A stretch of 64,000 bases of DNA from Hoeflea sp. (GTDB lineage: Bacteria > Pseudomonadota > Alphaproteobacteria > Rhizobiales > Rhizobiaceae): assembly GCF_002733955.1 (NCBI RefSeq), contig NZ_NVXQ01000009.1:124001-188000 (forward strand). The letters run 5' to 3'. Positions 50,088-59,784 of this stretch are shown piece by piece. The position numbers and the translations under genes are program-made. The notes beneath the pieces were generated by a model. It saw only the letters and a program-made list of their open reading frames with translations. It had not been told where the DNA came from and made no database searches. Positions within the stretch are counted from its first letter, which is position 1. Each line of letters begins with the position of its first letter.

Positions 50088-50380
50088 CGGACTGTTGCCT
50101 TTGTTTTTGTTGTCGCCGACGGCAGTTGCAGCCGTCGCGCTGGTTGTCTGTCCTTTACAGCCCAGAACTGCCCGGTGACAAGCCCGCACGGTTCAAGGAG
50201 CCGAGAATTGGCCTGAAAACCCGAAATGCGGGGTCAGGCCGCTTGGTATGCATCCATACACTGTCTGGCAGGGCCTATGAGAAAGCTTTCGCAGGCGCAC
50301 TGCATTTTCCACAAGCGATTGCGGGAGACCGGCGGATTGGAGCGGTTTGCAGCCGCCCGGCCGCCCGCCTGGGGAGCGTC

Positions 50381-51145
50381 TCAGCAGATGGTGCTTTCGC
50401 ATTGGCGCATGTTGGCGATCTTCTCACGCAGCACGTCATCGCCGACAGCGCCGAACACGGCTTCGTCGCCGATGACGAAGGACGGCGTGCCGGAAATGCC
50501 CAGCGCATTGGCCAGCTCGTAGGTCTGGCGGATCGACTGATCGATGGCCGGGTCATCCATGCCTGCGCGCAGCTCTGCTTCGTCGATGCCGAAGGACTTG
50601 GCCGTTTCGATGGCATATTCTTCGGTTGCGCGGACGTCAGCGCCCAGCAGCTGCATGTGATATTCGCCGTATTTTTCGGGCGCCAGGGCGCGGAACGACA
50701 TGGCAACCCGGTGTGCCGCCAGGGAATCGGGGCCGAGGATCGGAAATTCCTTCAGCACGAAGCGGATATTCGAATCCTTGTCGAGAAGCGAAATCATGTC
50801 GTTCATCGCGCGTTTGCAGAAGCCGCAATTGTAATCATAGAACTCGACCACGGTGACGTCGCCGTCCGGATTGCCCAGCACGATGTCTTCCGGCGCATTG
50901 AAGATCGCATCCCTGTTGCTCGAAATCGCGGCTTGCGCCATGACCCGGCTTTCGGCTTCCTTCTTGATCTCGAGCGCCTGTTGCATCTCTTCGACGATTT
51001 CCGGGTTGGCCATCAGATATTCGCGGATGAAGGCGCCGAATTCCTCTTTCTGGGCGTCATCCAGCGCTGCGGCTGGCAGAGGCAGTGCCGTCGACATGCC
51101 GATAAGAAGGGCGGCCATCAGGCCGGTGCGGGTTTTCAGTGCCAT
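50381..51145 (-). CDS. DsbA-family thiol-disulfide oxidoreductase
   Basis: 254 residues from ATG 51145, with AAGGA upstream. Signal peptide TGLMAALLIGMSTALPLPAA. An N-terminal helical extension (FGAFIREYLMANPEIVEEMQ) is typical of the ScsC/Com1-like class. Thioredoxin fold with active-site CGFC in VVEFYDYNCGFCKRAMND and the cis-Pro loop GISGTPSFVIGDE. It probably makes or isomerises disulfides in the periplasm. Same strand as the M48 protease gene upstream, 59 bases apart. Confidence 0.9.
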   Translation of the reverse strand: MALKTRTGLMAALLIGMSTALPLPAAALDDAQKEEFGAFIREYLMANPEIVEEMQQALEIKKEAESRVMAQAAISSNRDAIFNAPEDIVLGNPDGDVTVVEFYDYNCGFCKRAMNDMISLLDKDSNIRFVLKEFPILGPDSLAAHRVAMSFRALAPEKYGEYHMQLLGADVRATEEYAIETAKSFGIDEAELRAGMDDPAIDQSIRQTYELANALGISGTPSFVIGDEAVFGAVGDDVLREKIANMRQCESTIC

Positions 51146-51204
51146 GTCGATCAAATCCTTGTAGCTTGTCCATGCGGCCAACGCCTGAACGCCTTGGGTG
51201 TTTT

Positions 51205-52602
51205 CTATCTGCCGATGGTTAAGATGTCATTGGCGCGAATGGCGCCGGGCGAGCCCTTCGGCAGCTTCGTCAGGGCGCGGGCCGCAAACGCTTTTGCCTC
51301 CCGCGTGTTGCCTGCTCGAAAATTACCTTCCGCCATGGCAAGCTCCGCATTGGCAATGTCGCCGGTCTGGCCATAGGCCTGGGAAAGGTGCCGGTAGGCT
51401 GAAAAATTGTCCGGTTCGGCCTGGATGGCAACCCGCAATTCCTCGATGGCGCGCTTCATGTTTGCAGGCTTGCCGGAGGCGACAAGCGCAAACCCGTGCC
51501 GGGCCCGGATCAGCGGCGACTTGCTGCGATCGAGTTTCACCGCCCGCGCGAAGGCCTTGATGGCTTCGTCAGTCTTGCGCAACTTGATCAGCACCTCACC
51601 ACGGAATTCGTGGAAATAGGGATTGTTGGGCTGTTCGCGGATCAGCGCATCGAGCTTCTTTAGGGACGCGGCTGAGTTTCCCGACAGATCGGTGGCGATC
51701 GCATCACCGTAGCGCGCGGCAAGCGAGCTGCGGTCATTGGCAAAAAGCCGCGCCACGGCTGCTGCGCCGCCCGAATAGGCAGCGATCTTGGCCCGCATCA
51801 GCTGATGCCGGTCATTGAGCTGTTTCGGGTCCCTGGCGTCGTAATACTTGCTTTTGCGCGCCAGCTCTTCCAGCAGCGCAATGCGCTCGCGCGGCAAGGG
51901 GTGGCTGATCTGGTATTGATCCACCTGAACGCCGGAAAGCGATAGGCTCTGCGAGAACCGCTCGAAGGTTGTCAGCATGCCCTTGATCGACTGCCCGGTG
52001 GCATTGAGATAACGCGCCGCGGCCTGGTCGGCATTCATTTCCTCGGACCGGCGGTAACTCAGCAGGTTGCGCTGAACCAGCGTCGGTGTTGCCGAAATCA
52101 GCGCGCCGCCGGCCTGGGCACCGCCGTCACTGCCTGCAATTGAGCCTGCGGCCATTGCGCCGATGCCCAGCAATCCGCCGACAATGGCCATGGTTTGCGC
52201 CGCGGCGATCTGCTCGCGAAGCCGCTGCTGATGCCCGCCGGCCAGATGCCCGGCCTCATGGGCAATCACGCCGATGATTTCGTTGGGAACGGTTGCGGCT
52301 GACAGCGCGCCGGTGTTGATGAATATGCGTTCGCCGTCGACGAAGGCATTGAAACTCTGGTCGTTGACGAGAATGATCTGTACCCGGCTGGTCTTCAGTC
52401 CGGCCGCCTTGAGCACCGGTGTGGCATAATCCTTCAGCAGCGTTTCGATTTCCGCGTCGCGAACCACCGCCACCCGACCCTGGGCAAATGCCGGAAGGGC
52501 AAGTGAGACCGAAACCACCGCTGCGGTCGCCGCGGTGATAAGCCTGCCAAAGCTGCGTGGTCTGCCTGTCGCGCTGCCGGGTGCCCTGGTGTCGTTTGAC
52601 AT
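51205..52602 (-). CDS. M48 family metalloprotease with TPR repeats (BepA-like)
   Basis: 465 residues from ATG 52602. Signal peptide LITAATAAVVSVSLALPAFA. Zinc motif HEAGH in GVIAHEAGHLAGGHQQRLRE and a third ligand Glu in RRSEEMNADQAAARYL. The C-terminal ~200 residues are TPR-like (PNNPYFHEFRGEVLIKLRKT, DEAIKAFARAVKLDRSK). E. coli BepA (YfgC) assists outer-membrane protein assembly and LptD maturation. Probably transcribed with the DsbA-like gene, and the pairing fits, since BepA acts with disulfide-containing LptD. Confidence 0.92.
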   Translation of the reverse strand: MSNDTRAPGSATGRPRSFGRLITAATAAVVSVSLALPAFAQGRVAVVRDAEIETLLKDYATPVLKAAGLKTSRVQIILVNDQSFNAFVDGERIFINTGALSAATVPNEIIGVIAHEAGHLAGGHQQRLREQIAAAQTMAIVGGLLGIGAMAAGSIAGSDGGAQAGGALISATPTLVQRNLLSYRRSEEMNADQAAARYLNATGQSIKGMLTTFERFSQSLSLSGVQVDQYQISHPLPRERIALLEELARKSKYYDARDPKQLNDRHQLMRAKIAAYSGGAAAVARLFANDRSSLAARYGDAIATDLSGNSAASLKKLDALIREQPNNPYFHEFRGEVLIKLRKTDEAIKAFARAVKLDRSKSPLIRARHGFALVASGKPANMKRAIEELRVAIQAEPDNFSAYRHLSQAYGQTGDIANAELAMAEGNFRAGNTREAKAFAARALTKLPKGSPGAIRANDILTIGR

Positions 52603-52856
52603 GATCGGTGATGCTCTCCTCATTCGGCTGAAAGGTAACGGCTGCGACCGGAAAAGCAATTCCGGAATCCCGGCAACGCGCCACGCTCTCGCTCTTGTGA
52701 TGGACACGACAATCGGGCATTTGTGCGGCCATCCGGCCCCGCGCAGGCCCTGCGCGGTTCGCAAGTTCGCCGCATCTTGCCGGAAAGCCGGCGCCATAGA
52801 AGTTTACATCCGCAGCCGGTTGACGGCATCGCGGCCAGGGAGAGCCAGTTTTGACA

Positions 52857-54011
52857 ATGATACGCAAGCCATCGGTTGAGCCGTTCCACGCCATGGATGT
52901 TCTGGCCGCCGCAACACGGCTGAAGCAGGAGGGCAAGCCTGTCATCTCCATGGCCGTCGGGCAGCCCGCCCATCCCGCGCCCGCAACAGCCCGCTCCGCC
53001 GCGTCGCGCGCGCTGGAGGCCGGGCAGCTCGGCTACACCGATGCCCTTGGCATCAAGAGCCTGCGTCAGGCCATCGCGCGCCGCTACAAGAGCGTCTACG
53101 GCCTTGACCTCGACCCGCAGCGTGTGGCCGTTACCACCGGGTCATCCGCGGGCTTCAATCTGGCCTTCCTGCAGCTGTTCAACCCCGGCGACATGGTCGT
53201 CATCACCCGTCCGGGCTACCCCGCCTACCGCAATATTCTTGCGGCGCTTGGCCTGAAGGTGGTCGAGATCGCGGTCGGGCCGGAGACCGGTCATGCCCTG
53301 ACCCCTGCAGCCATCGAGGAAGCCGAACGCGAGGCCGGTATGCGCGTCGCGGGCGTGCTGATCGCCAGTCCGGCCAATCCCACCGGTGCGGTGCATTCGA
53401 AACAGGCCATCGCCGAGCTCGACGCCTGGTGCGCTGATCGTGGCGTGGCCTTCATTTCCGACGAGATCTATCACGGACTGACCTGGAGCGGTGAGGAGAC
53501 GACCGCGCTCTCGGTTTCCGACAATGCTGTGGTGATCAACTCCTTCTCGAAATATTTCTGCATGACCGGTTGGCGCATCGGCTGGATGGTGCTGCCCGAG
53601 GATCTGGTGCGTCCGGTCGAATGCCTGGCCCAGAGCCTCTACATCAGCGCACCGGAACTCTCCCAGGTTGCTGCCGAGGCGGCGCTGGACGGAATCGAGG
53701 AGATGGAGGCGGTCCGCGCCGGGTACCAAGAAAACCGCGCACTGCTGGCCGAGCGGCTGCCGGCACTAAAATTGCCGTTTGCGGCCCCGATGGACGGCGC
53801 GTTCTACGCGTGGGTGGATGTCTCCGGGCACACCAACGATTCCATGGCATTCGCCCGCCAGATGCTTGCCGATATTCATGTCGCGGCAACGCCGGGCAGG
53901 GACTTCGACCCGGTCGACGGATCGCGGTTCATGCGCTTTTCCTATGCCGGTGATCATGCCGACATGGTGACGGCGCTGGACCGCATCGAGGGCTGGATTG
54001 GCAGCAGATGA
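52857..54011 (+). CDS. class I/II PLP-dependent aminotransferase
   Basis: 384 residues from ATG 52857; a TTG at 52851, with a better-spaced GGGAGAG, would add two. Pyridoxal lysine in INSFSKYFCMTGWRIGWMVL; ASPANPTGAV and ISDEIYHGLTW are the cofactor motifs; the final RFSYAG carries the carboxylate-binding Arg. Broad aspartate/aromatic class; the donor is not predictable. Divergent from the M48 gene. Its stop overlaps the next start (ATGA). Confidence 0.93.
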   Translation: MIRKPSVEPFHAMDVLAAATRLKQEGKPVISMAVGQPAHPAPATARSAASRALEAGQLGYTDALGIKSLRQAIARRYKSVYGLDLDPQRVAVTTGSSAGFNLAFLQLFNPGDMVVITRPGYPAYRNILAALGLKVVEIAVGPETGHALTPAAIEEAEREAGMRVAGVLIASPANPTGAVHSKQAIAELDAWCADRGVAFISDEIYHGLTWSGEETTALSVSDNAVVINSFSKYFCMTGWRIGWMVLPEDLVRPVECLAQSLYISAPELSQVAAEAALDGIEEMEAVRAGYQENRALLAERLPALKLPFAAPMDGAFYAWVDVSGHTNDSMAFARQMLADIHVAATPGRDFDPVDGSRFMRFSYAGDHADMVTALDRIEGWIGSR

Positions 54012-54583
54012 AGGGCGGCAAGAGACCCGCTCTCTCAGCCCGTGCCACCGAACCGGCAGGTTCCGAGCTCCTGACCGACAGGACACGCATGCGGCGCCAC
54101 ACTGTCGCTGACTTCGAACAGTCTGCTGAACTCTGGAGTGATCCCGATGTGGTCCGTTACATTTCGGGCAAACCCTCCACCCGCGCCGAATCCTGGTCGC
54201 GCCTGCTGCGCTACATCGGCCATTGGCAGGCGCTGTCCTTTGGCTACTGGGTGGTCGAAGACCGCCTGACCGGACAATTCCTGGGCGAGGTCGGTCTCGC
54301 CGACTACAAGCGCGACATGACGCCATCAATCGAACAATGGCCCGAAATCGGCTGGGTTCTGGCGCCGCATGCGCAAGGGCGCGGTCTGGCGTCCGAGGCT
54401 GTTGCGGCAGCACTTGCCTGGAGTGACCGCACGCTGACGGCAGACCGGACCATGTGTCTGGTGGATCCCGATCATGCCGCATCGATTGGCGTTGCGGCGA
54501 AGAACGGTTTTGTCGAGCGTTGTTCCGGCGAGCTCGTCGGTAGTCCGGTCCTGATCATGGAACGGCTGAAGCCGGCGACTTGA
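54008..54583 (+). CDS. GNAT acetyltransferase, RimJ/RimL-like
   Basis: 191 residues; the start overlaps the aminotransferase stop (ATGA). Acetyltransf_3 pattern: LLTDRTRMRRHTVADFEQSA, YWVVEDRLTGQFLGEVGLAD, EIGWVLAPHAQGRGLASEAV, and VDPDHAASIGVAAKNGF. This class acetylates N-termini of ribosomal proteins or small molecules. Operon with the aminotransferase. Substrate unknown. Confidence 0.87.
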   Translation: MKGGKRPALSARATEPAGSELLTDRTRMRRHTVADFEQSAELWSDPDVVRYISGKPSTRAESWSRLLRYIGHWQALSFGYWVVEDRLTGQFLGEVGLADYKRDMTPSIEQWPEIGWVLAPHAQGRGLASEAVAAALAWSDRTLTADRTMCLVDPDHAASIGVAAKNGFVERCSGELVGSPVLIMERLKPAT

Positions 54584-54616
54584 TAAAACCGAGCAATCAC
54601 AGATCTATATATTGAA

Positions 54617-54639
54617 TTGCTAAATTATTTGATTAGCAA
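54617..54639. repeat. AT-rich inverted repeat
   Basis: TTGCTAA / TTAGCAA, 7-bp arms with a 9-base AT-rich loop, 34 bases after the GNAT stop, in an AT-rich patch (54590-54660). Too weak for a terminator by itself; role unclear. Confidence 0.3.
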
Positions 54640-54680
54640 GATAATGTGTAGGCCAAGGACATCACTTCTGCCCTGAAACG

Positions 54681-54708
54681 AAAAAACCGGCGGGGGTTCC
54701 GCCGGTTT
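54681..54708 (-). terminator. intrinsic terminator of rne
   Basis: 10-bp stem AAACCGGCGG / CCGCCGGTTT with a five-base loop; on the minus strand it ends in TTTTTT, 23 bases after the rne stop. On the plus strand it may also stop the GNAT transcript, with a short U tract. Confidence 0.9.
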
Positions 54709-54731
54709 CTCGTCCTGTCATTCGGCCTGGC

Positions 54732-57713
54732 TCAGAAGAAGCCGCGCTTCTGCCACCAGCCGGCTTTCTTTGGCTTCTTCTCCTCATCAGGTGCGGTCGA
54801 TGAGGTCACCACGGGTGCCGTGGCAATCGCTGCGAGATCGGTGCGCGCGGCGTTGCGGTCGGCAGCCTTGTCTTCGCTCTTCTCTTCGGCTTCAGCCGGT
54901 TCCGCTGCGGCAGCCTCGGAGCCGCTGTCGGCCTGTGCATCAGCCTCGGGTTCGGCAACGGCTTCCGCTTCGGGTTCCGCAGCGGCTGCTGCTGCCGCTT
55001 CTTCGGCAGCCTTGTCGGCGGCGATCTGCGCCTTGGTCCGGCGTTTCTTGCGCGCGGGCTTGGCGGGCTTTTCTTCTTCGGCCGCAGGCGCGTCCTCGGC
55101 AGGGGTGGCCTCGGCAGCAGCCGCAACAGGCTCTGACGCGGGTGCGTCGCCGGATGCATCGGTCTCTGAGGAGGCCTCCTCGGAGGATGCCGCTACCTCG
55201 TCTGCCTGTGCTGACTTGTCAGCGGAATCCGATGCGCCGTTCGCATCTTCTTCGCGATTTCGGCGTCCACCACGTTTGCCACGGCGGCGGCGTTTACCGC
55301 GTGGCTGGTCGTCATTCTCGCCATCGGCGGAAGCTTCCGCGCCGTCCTCATTGGAAGACGTGTCGTCATCGCTCTTGTCGTCCTGACCGGATCCATCGGC
55401 GGAAGCGTTGTTTTCGTCGCCATTGCCGTTTTCACCGTCAGACTTGCGACCGCCACGGCGGCGGCGTCTGCGCCGCTTCTTGCCCTGACCGTCCTCGCGT
55501 TCGGAACGCTCATCGCTCTTGGCTTCCGCCGTGTCGTCGGAATCGGTGGTTTCTTCTTCGATTTCCTCGATGATCTCCGGATCATCGTCATCTTCCGGAT
55601 AGGCCGGCGTGTTGACGGTGATGTGCTCGATATTGACCGGCGATTCGACGGCAGCACCGCGATCGATGGCGAAGTGGTTCGCGCCAACGCTCTCGTCCGC
55701 CGAGAAGCTGATCGAAACACCGAAGCGGTTCTCCAGATCGACAACCGTGTCACGCTTGTGGTTGAGCATGTAAAGCGCCGTCTCGCCGGTGGTGCGCACG
55801 ATGATGTCGTGGGTGGTGTTCTTGAGCAGATGCTCTTCCACGCCGCGAAGAACATGCAGTGCCACCGAGGACTGCGACCGGATGTGGCCGTTGCCGCCGC
55901 AGGTCGGGCAGATCTGCATGGTGCTTTCCAGCACCGAAGCCCGGATTCGCTGGCGCGACATTTCCAGAAGGCCGAAATGCGAGATCCGTCCGACCTGAAT
56001 GCGGGCGCGGTCGTTCTTCAGGCAATCCTTCATCCGCTTTTCAACCGCCCGGTTGTTGCGGTTTTCTTCCATGTCGATGAAGTCGATGACAATCAGGCCG
56101 GCGAGGTCGCGCAGCCGGAGCTGGCGGGCGACTTCGTCCGCTGCTTCCAGGTTGGTCTGCAGCGCCGTGTCCTCGATCGAGTGCTCTCGGGTCGAACGGC
56201 CCGAGTTGACGTCGATGGCGACCAGCGCTTCGGTCTGGTTGATGATGATATAGCCGCCCGATTTCAGCGTCACCTGCGGCTGCAGCATGCGGTCGAGCTG
56301 GGCTTCGATGCCCGAACGCGCGAAGATCGGATGCAGGTCGCGGTAAGGCTGAACCACCTTGGCGTGGCTCGGCATCAGCATCTTCATGAAATCCTTGGCT
56401 TCGCGGTAGCCTTCTTCGCCCGAGACGACGATTTCAGAAATGTCCTTGTTGTAAAGGTCGCGGATCGACCGCTTGATCAGGCTGCCTTCTTCGTAGACGA
56501 GGCTTGGCGCCGTCGACTTCAGCGTCAGGTTGCGGACATTTTCCCACAGCCGCATCAGGTATTCGAAATCGCGCTTGACCTCGACCTTGGTGCGGTTGGC
56601 GCCGGCGGTGCGCAGGATGACGCCCATGCCCTTCGGCACTTCCAGTTCGCGGGCAATCTCCTTGAGACGCTTGCGGTCCGGCAGGTTGGTGATCTTGCGC
56701 GAAATGCCGCCGCCTCGTGCGGTGTTCGGCATCAGCACCGAGTAACGTCCGGCCAGCGACAGGTAGGTCGTCAGCGCGGCACCCTTGTTGCCGCGTTCTT
56801 CCTTGACCACCTGGACCAGCAGGATCTGGCGGCGCTTGATGACTTCCTGGATCCGGTACTGCTTGCGCGGCTTGCGCTGCGAGCGTGTCGGAACTTCTTC
56901 CATTGCGTCTTCGGAACCGACCGATTCGACGGAATCGTCGTCCGAGGCGCTGTCGTCATCATCTTTTTTCGATTTGCGCCTGCGCGGAGCCGCGACCGGT
57001 TCCGAGATTTCGTCGGCTTCGACGTCCGCCGCCATTTCGGTCGGCTTGTCGTCATCGTCATCGTCGTCGTTTGACGTGTCGGTGGTATCAGAACTCGAGT
57101 CTGCCGTTTCCGTCGTGCTGTCTTCAGCGCTTTCGGCAGCGGCCGCTATCTCGGCAACCGATGCATCATCGGCTGCAGGGCTTTCGGCTTCGTCTTTAGA
57201 GCCGGTTTCCTCGACGGCGGCTGCGGCATTCGCATCAGCGTCTTCGGATTTTGCCGCGTCGCCGGATTTCTTCCCGCGACGGCTGCGGCGCGGACGTGAC
57301 TTCGAAGACTTGCCGTCCTCGCTGCCGTCATCCTCGTCTTCCGTCTTTGCCTTGGAGCGTGCCTTGGCCTTGCTGGGCCCGGCGTCAGCCTCGTCGGCGC
57401 TTTCGAAATCAGGATCGTTTTCCGCGTCCTCTGCTTCCGCCTGAAGCAGCGCCTGCCGATCGGCCAGCGGGATCTGGTAATAGTCGGGGTGGATTTCCGA
57501 GAACGCCAGGAAACCGTGGCGGTTGCCGCCGTAATCGACGAATGCCGCCTGAAGCGAAGGCTCTACGCGGGTCACTTTTGCCAGATAGATATTTCCGCGG
57601 AGCTGTTTCTTGTGCTCCGATTCGAAATCGAATTCCTCTATGCGGTTTCCACGAACGACAACGACGCGGGTCTCCTCGGGATGGGAGGCGTCGATAAGCA
57701 TTTTTTCTGCCAT
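54732..57713 (-). CDS. rne: ribonuclease E
   Basis: 993 residues. Endonuclease that starts mRNA decay and scaffolds the degradosome. N-terminal half: S1 region starting KKQLRGNIYLAKVTRVEPS, split by an acidic/basic low-complexity insertion at residues ~92-284 (seven Asp in a row at 216-222). DNase I-like catalytic site: LVAIDVNSGRST and LAGLIVIDFIDMEENRNNRA, and the zinc link CPTCGGNG. The C-terminal third is disordered and rich in Asp, Arg and Ala with GKKRRRRRRRGGR-type RNA-binding patches. Its leader is long, as expected for an autoregulated gene. Confidence 0.97.
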   Translation of the reverse strand: MAEKMLIDASHPEETRVVVVRGNRIEEFDFESEHKKQLRGNIYLAKVTRVEPSLQAAFVDYGGNRHGFLAFSEIHPDYYQIPLADRQALLQAEAEDAENDPDFESADEADAGPSKAKARSKAKTEDEDDGSEDGKSSKSRPRRSRRGKKSGDAAKSEDADANAAAAVEETGSKDEAESPAADDASVAEIAAAAESAEDSTTETADSSSDTTDTSNDDDDDDDKPTEMAADVEADEISEPVAAPRRRKSKKDDDDSASDDDSVESVGSEDAMEEVPTRSQRKPRKQYRIQEVIKRRQILLVQVVKEERGNKGAALTTYLSLAGRYSVLMPNTARGGGISRKITNLPDRKRLKEIARELEVPKGMGVILRTAGANRTKVEVKRDFEYLMRLWENVRNLTLKSTAPSLVYEEGSLIKRSIRDLYNKDISEIVVSGEEGYREAKDFMKMLMPSHAKVVQPYRDLHPIFARSGIEAQLDRMLQPQVTLKSGGYIIINQTEALVAIDVNSGRSTREHSIEDTALQTNLEAADEVARQLRLRDLAGLIVIDFIDMEENRNNRAVEKRMKDCLKNDRARIQVGRISHFGLLEMSRQRIRASVLESTMQICPTCGGNGHIRSQSSVALHVLRGVEEHLLKNTTHDIIVRTTGETALYMLNHKRDTVVDLENRFGVSISFSADESVGANHFAIDRGAAVESPVNIEHITVNTPAYPEDDDDPEIIEEIEEETTDSDDTAEAKSDERSEREDGQGKKRRRRRRRGGRKSDGENGNGDENNASADGSGQDDKSDDDTSSNEDGAEASADGENDDQPRGKRRRRGKRGGRRNREEDANGASDSADKSAQADEVAASSEEASSETDASGDAPASEPVAAAAEATPAEDAPAAEEEKPAKPARKKRRTKAQIAADKAAEEAAAAAAAEPEAEAVAEPEADAQADSGSEAAAAEPAEAEEKSEDKAADRNAARTDLAAIATAPVVTSSTAPDEEKKPKKAGWWQKRGFF

Positions 57714-58524
57714 TGAATGTAAGCTCCTCGGCGCGTCCTCGAGGTCTGACTCCGCCGCGCCGAATGTCGGGGCAGGGGATGGTCAGCACAAAGTGCGCCG
57801 GATGATAGATATTCCGGACGTCGGCATGGAGCAGTGGTCAGGGCTGAAACCGGGGTGTTTGACACCCGGGGCCTGTTCACACTTTGGGAGATCCGCATTT
57901 GCACCATAAAAGCCGGCCGAAAATTCATTTGCGTATAGTCCTTGCGGACCGATGAAAGCCCCTTGCAGAGGCGTGCGACGACAATGGTCGCGAAGGTTGT
58001 GGCAGGAGTCCTCGCCTGCCGGGTTTAATCACTATCGTGGCCTGGGATGCCGTCTAAAGCTGACTAGCCTCGCCGCACCTTCGGCCATATTGCCTGGCAG
58101 GAGCAGTCAGATTGGGTTCCCGACTTGGAAACTATGAGCTGGCCGCTCCGGGGAAGGATTTTATTCGACGACGGACGATCCGCACTCCTGGCGCCTTGGG
58201 CCTGTTACAGGCGGCGGCCGGAAGGGTGACAGTTCTATCCCGTCAATATACTTACCCAATGAAAGCTTTTATGGGCTGTTTAGCGATCTGGCAACTGAAA
58301 ACATCTAGCGGTCCGGTTGTCCAAGCCTGCGAGTTTACGCAACCCGGGTTCGGGTAAGGATTCGATCGCCATATTTATGGTGAACCAATGCTTAACCCGA
58401 TTGCGCGATGCTGGTTGGGAGCTCTCGAGCCGAATCGTGCCATTGTGTTGACGCTGTTTGCCGATACTGACTGAGATTTGAGGGCGCTTGAGAGGCGGCA
58501 GGGCCAGAGGCTGGATACAGACCA
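57714..58524. other. 811-base gene-free region between rne and the amidase gene
   Basis: Divergent promoter region. No ORF here has both a Shine-Dalgarno and coding-like sequence. Near rne there is an imperfect hairpin around GTGT-TTG-ACAC (57849-57872) and a GTCC-GCAA-GGAC stem with a GNRA tetraloop (~57938-57949). These fit a structured rne 5' leader, which in other bacteria senses RNase E activity. The rest shows no recognised element. A small RNA cannot be excluded. Confidence 0.5.
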
Positions 58525-59784
58525 ATGCGACGAAATGCAAAACGAGGGCAGGTTGAAACGCGCGGAGGCCGCAGCCTCCTGCGGACAATCGCCGGTTTCG
58601 CAGCTGGTGCGCTTGCCCTGTTGGGGGCAACAGCATTCGCTCCTGCCGCAGATGCGGAGGATGCAGCTTCTTCTCCCCATGTTGCCATCGCCGCAAGGCT
58701 TGCCGGTGACGAGAGCCGCGTCCGGCTGGTGCTTGATTTCGAACGTGAGCCTGACTTCGAGCTGCACTATCTCGAAAACCCTTATCGCGCAGTAATTGAC
58801 CTGCCGGAGACGGTCTTCGCCTTTCCCGAAGGCTCGTTGCAACAGCGCGGACTGGTCAAATCCATCCGGTACGGCAATTCCGGCAACGCCCGGGCGCGCA
58901 TGGTCTTCGAATTTGCAGCGCCTGTGAAAATGGAACTGGCCGAAGCCGGCACGGAAGCCGAAGGCGCAATCCACCGAATGGTGTTTGACATCACCATCAT
59001 CGAACAGGAGGATTTTTCCGCCGAGGTTTCGACATCGGATTGGCCGGAATTCGTGGATGAGGACCGCGCAGAAGCGGCAACGCCTCCGGGCGACACCCTG
59101 AAAATTGTGGTCGATGCTGGTCATGGCGGCATTGATGGAGGCGCTGAGGGCCCCGCCGGCTCAATGGAAAAGGATATCACCCTGGCCTTTGCCGAATCCC
59201 TCAAAGCGGCCCTGGAGGAAAAGGACGGCATCCGGGTGGCCATGACCCGGACCGATGACAGTTTCCTGTCTCTGTCCGCGCGGGTGCGCCGTGCCCGCGA
59301 CGAGGCTGCGGATCTTCTCATTTCGCTGCACGCTGATTCGATTGCCGTGCGGTCGCTGCGCGGTGCGACGGTCTACACGCTTTCGGACAAGGCGTCCGAT
59401 GCGGTGGCGCAATCGCTGGTGGATCAGGAAAACCGTGAGGATGCGATTGTCGGCGCCAGCCTCGAAAACGCGCCTGAAGACATTGCGGCTATCCTCGTGG
59501 ATCTGGCCCGCACGGAAACCCGGGTTTTCTCCGCAGGTCTGGCGCAACAGGTGATCACATCTTTCGAAGGTCAGGTCAGGCTGATCAACAACCCGCTGCG
59601 TCATGCCGGTTTCCGGGTGTTGCAGGCCCCCGATGTCCCCTCCGTCCTGGTCGAGATGGGATATCTGTCCAATCGCGAAGACGAAAAACTGCTCAATGAC
59701 GAAGAGTGGCGAGAAAACACGGCGCAATTGCTCGCCCAATCTGTCGAGAATTACCGCGAAACGATCTTGGCGGGCAGGCGATGA
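58525..59784 (+). CDS. amiC: N-acetylmuramoyl-L-alanine amidase (AmiC type)
   Basis: 419 residues. A basic N-terminus and hydrophobic segment (TIAGFAAGALALLGATAFAP) form a signal peptide. AMIN domain (~50-165: SRVRLVLDFEREPDFELHYL), then Amidase_3. Zinc ligands: His in VVDAGHGGIDGGAEG, Glu in GSMEKDITLAF, His in ISLHADSI; catalytic Glu in VLVEMGYLSNREDE. Splits septal peptidoglycan during division. The order rne-amiC-mrcA-prfB is conserved in Alphaproteobacteria. Confidence 0.93.
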   Translation: MRRNAKRGQVETRGGRSLLRTIAGFAAGALALLGATAFAPAADAEDAASSPHVAIAARLAGDESRVRLVLDFEREPDFELHYLENPYRAVIDLPETVFAFPEGSLQQRGLVKSIRYGNSGNARARMVFEFAAPVKMELAEAGTEAEGAIHRMVFDITIIEQEDFSAEVSTSDWPEFVDEDRAEAATPPGDTLKIVVDAGHGGIDGGAEGPAGSMEKDITLAFAESLKAALEEKDGIRVAMTRTDDSFLSLSARVRRARDEAADLLISLHADSIAVRSLRGATVYTLSDKASDAVAQSLVDQENREDAIVGASLENAPEDIAAILVDLARTETRVFSAGLAQQVITSFEGQVRLINNPLRHAGFRVLQAPDVPSVLVEMGYLSNREDEKLLNDEEWRENTAQLLAQSVENYRETILAGRR

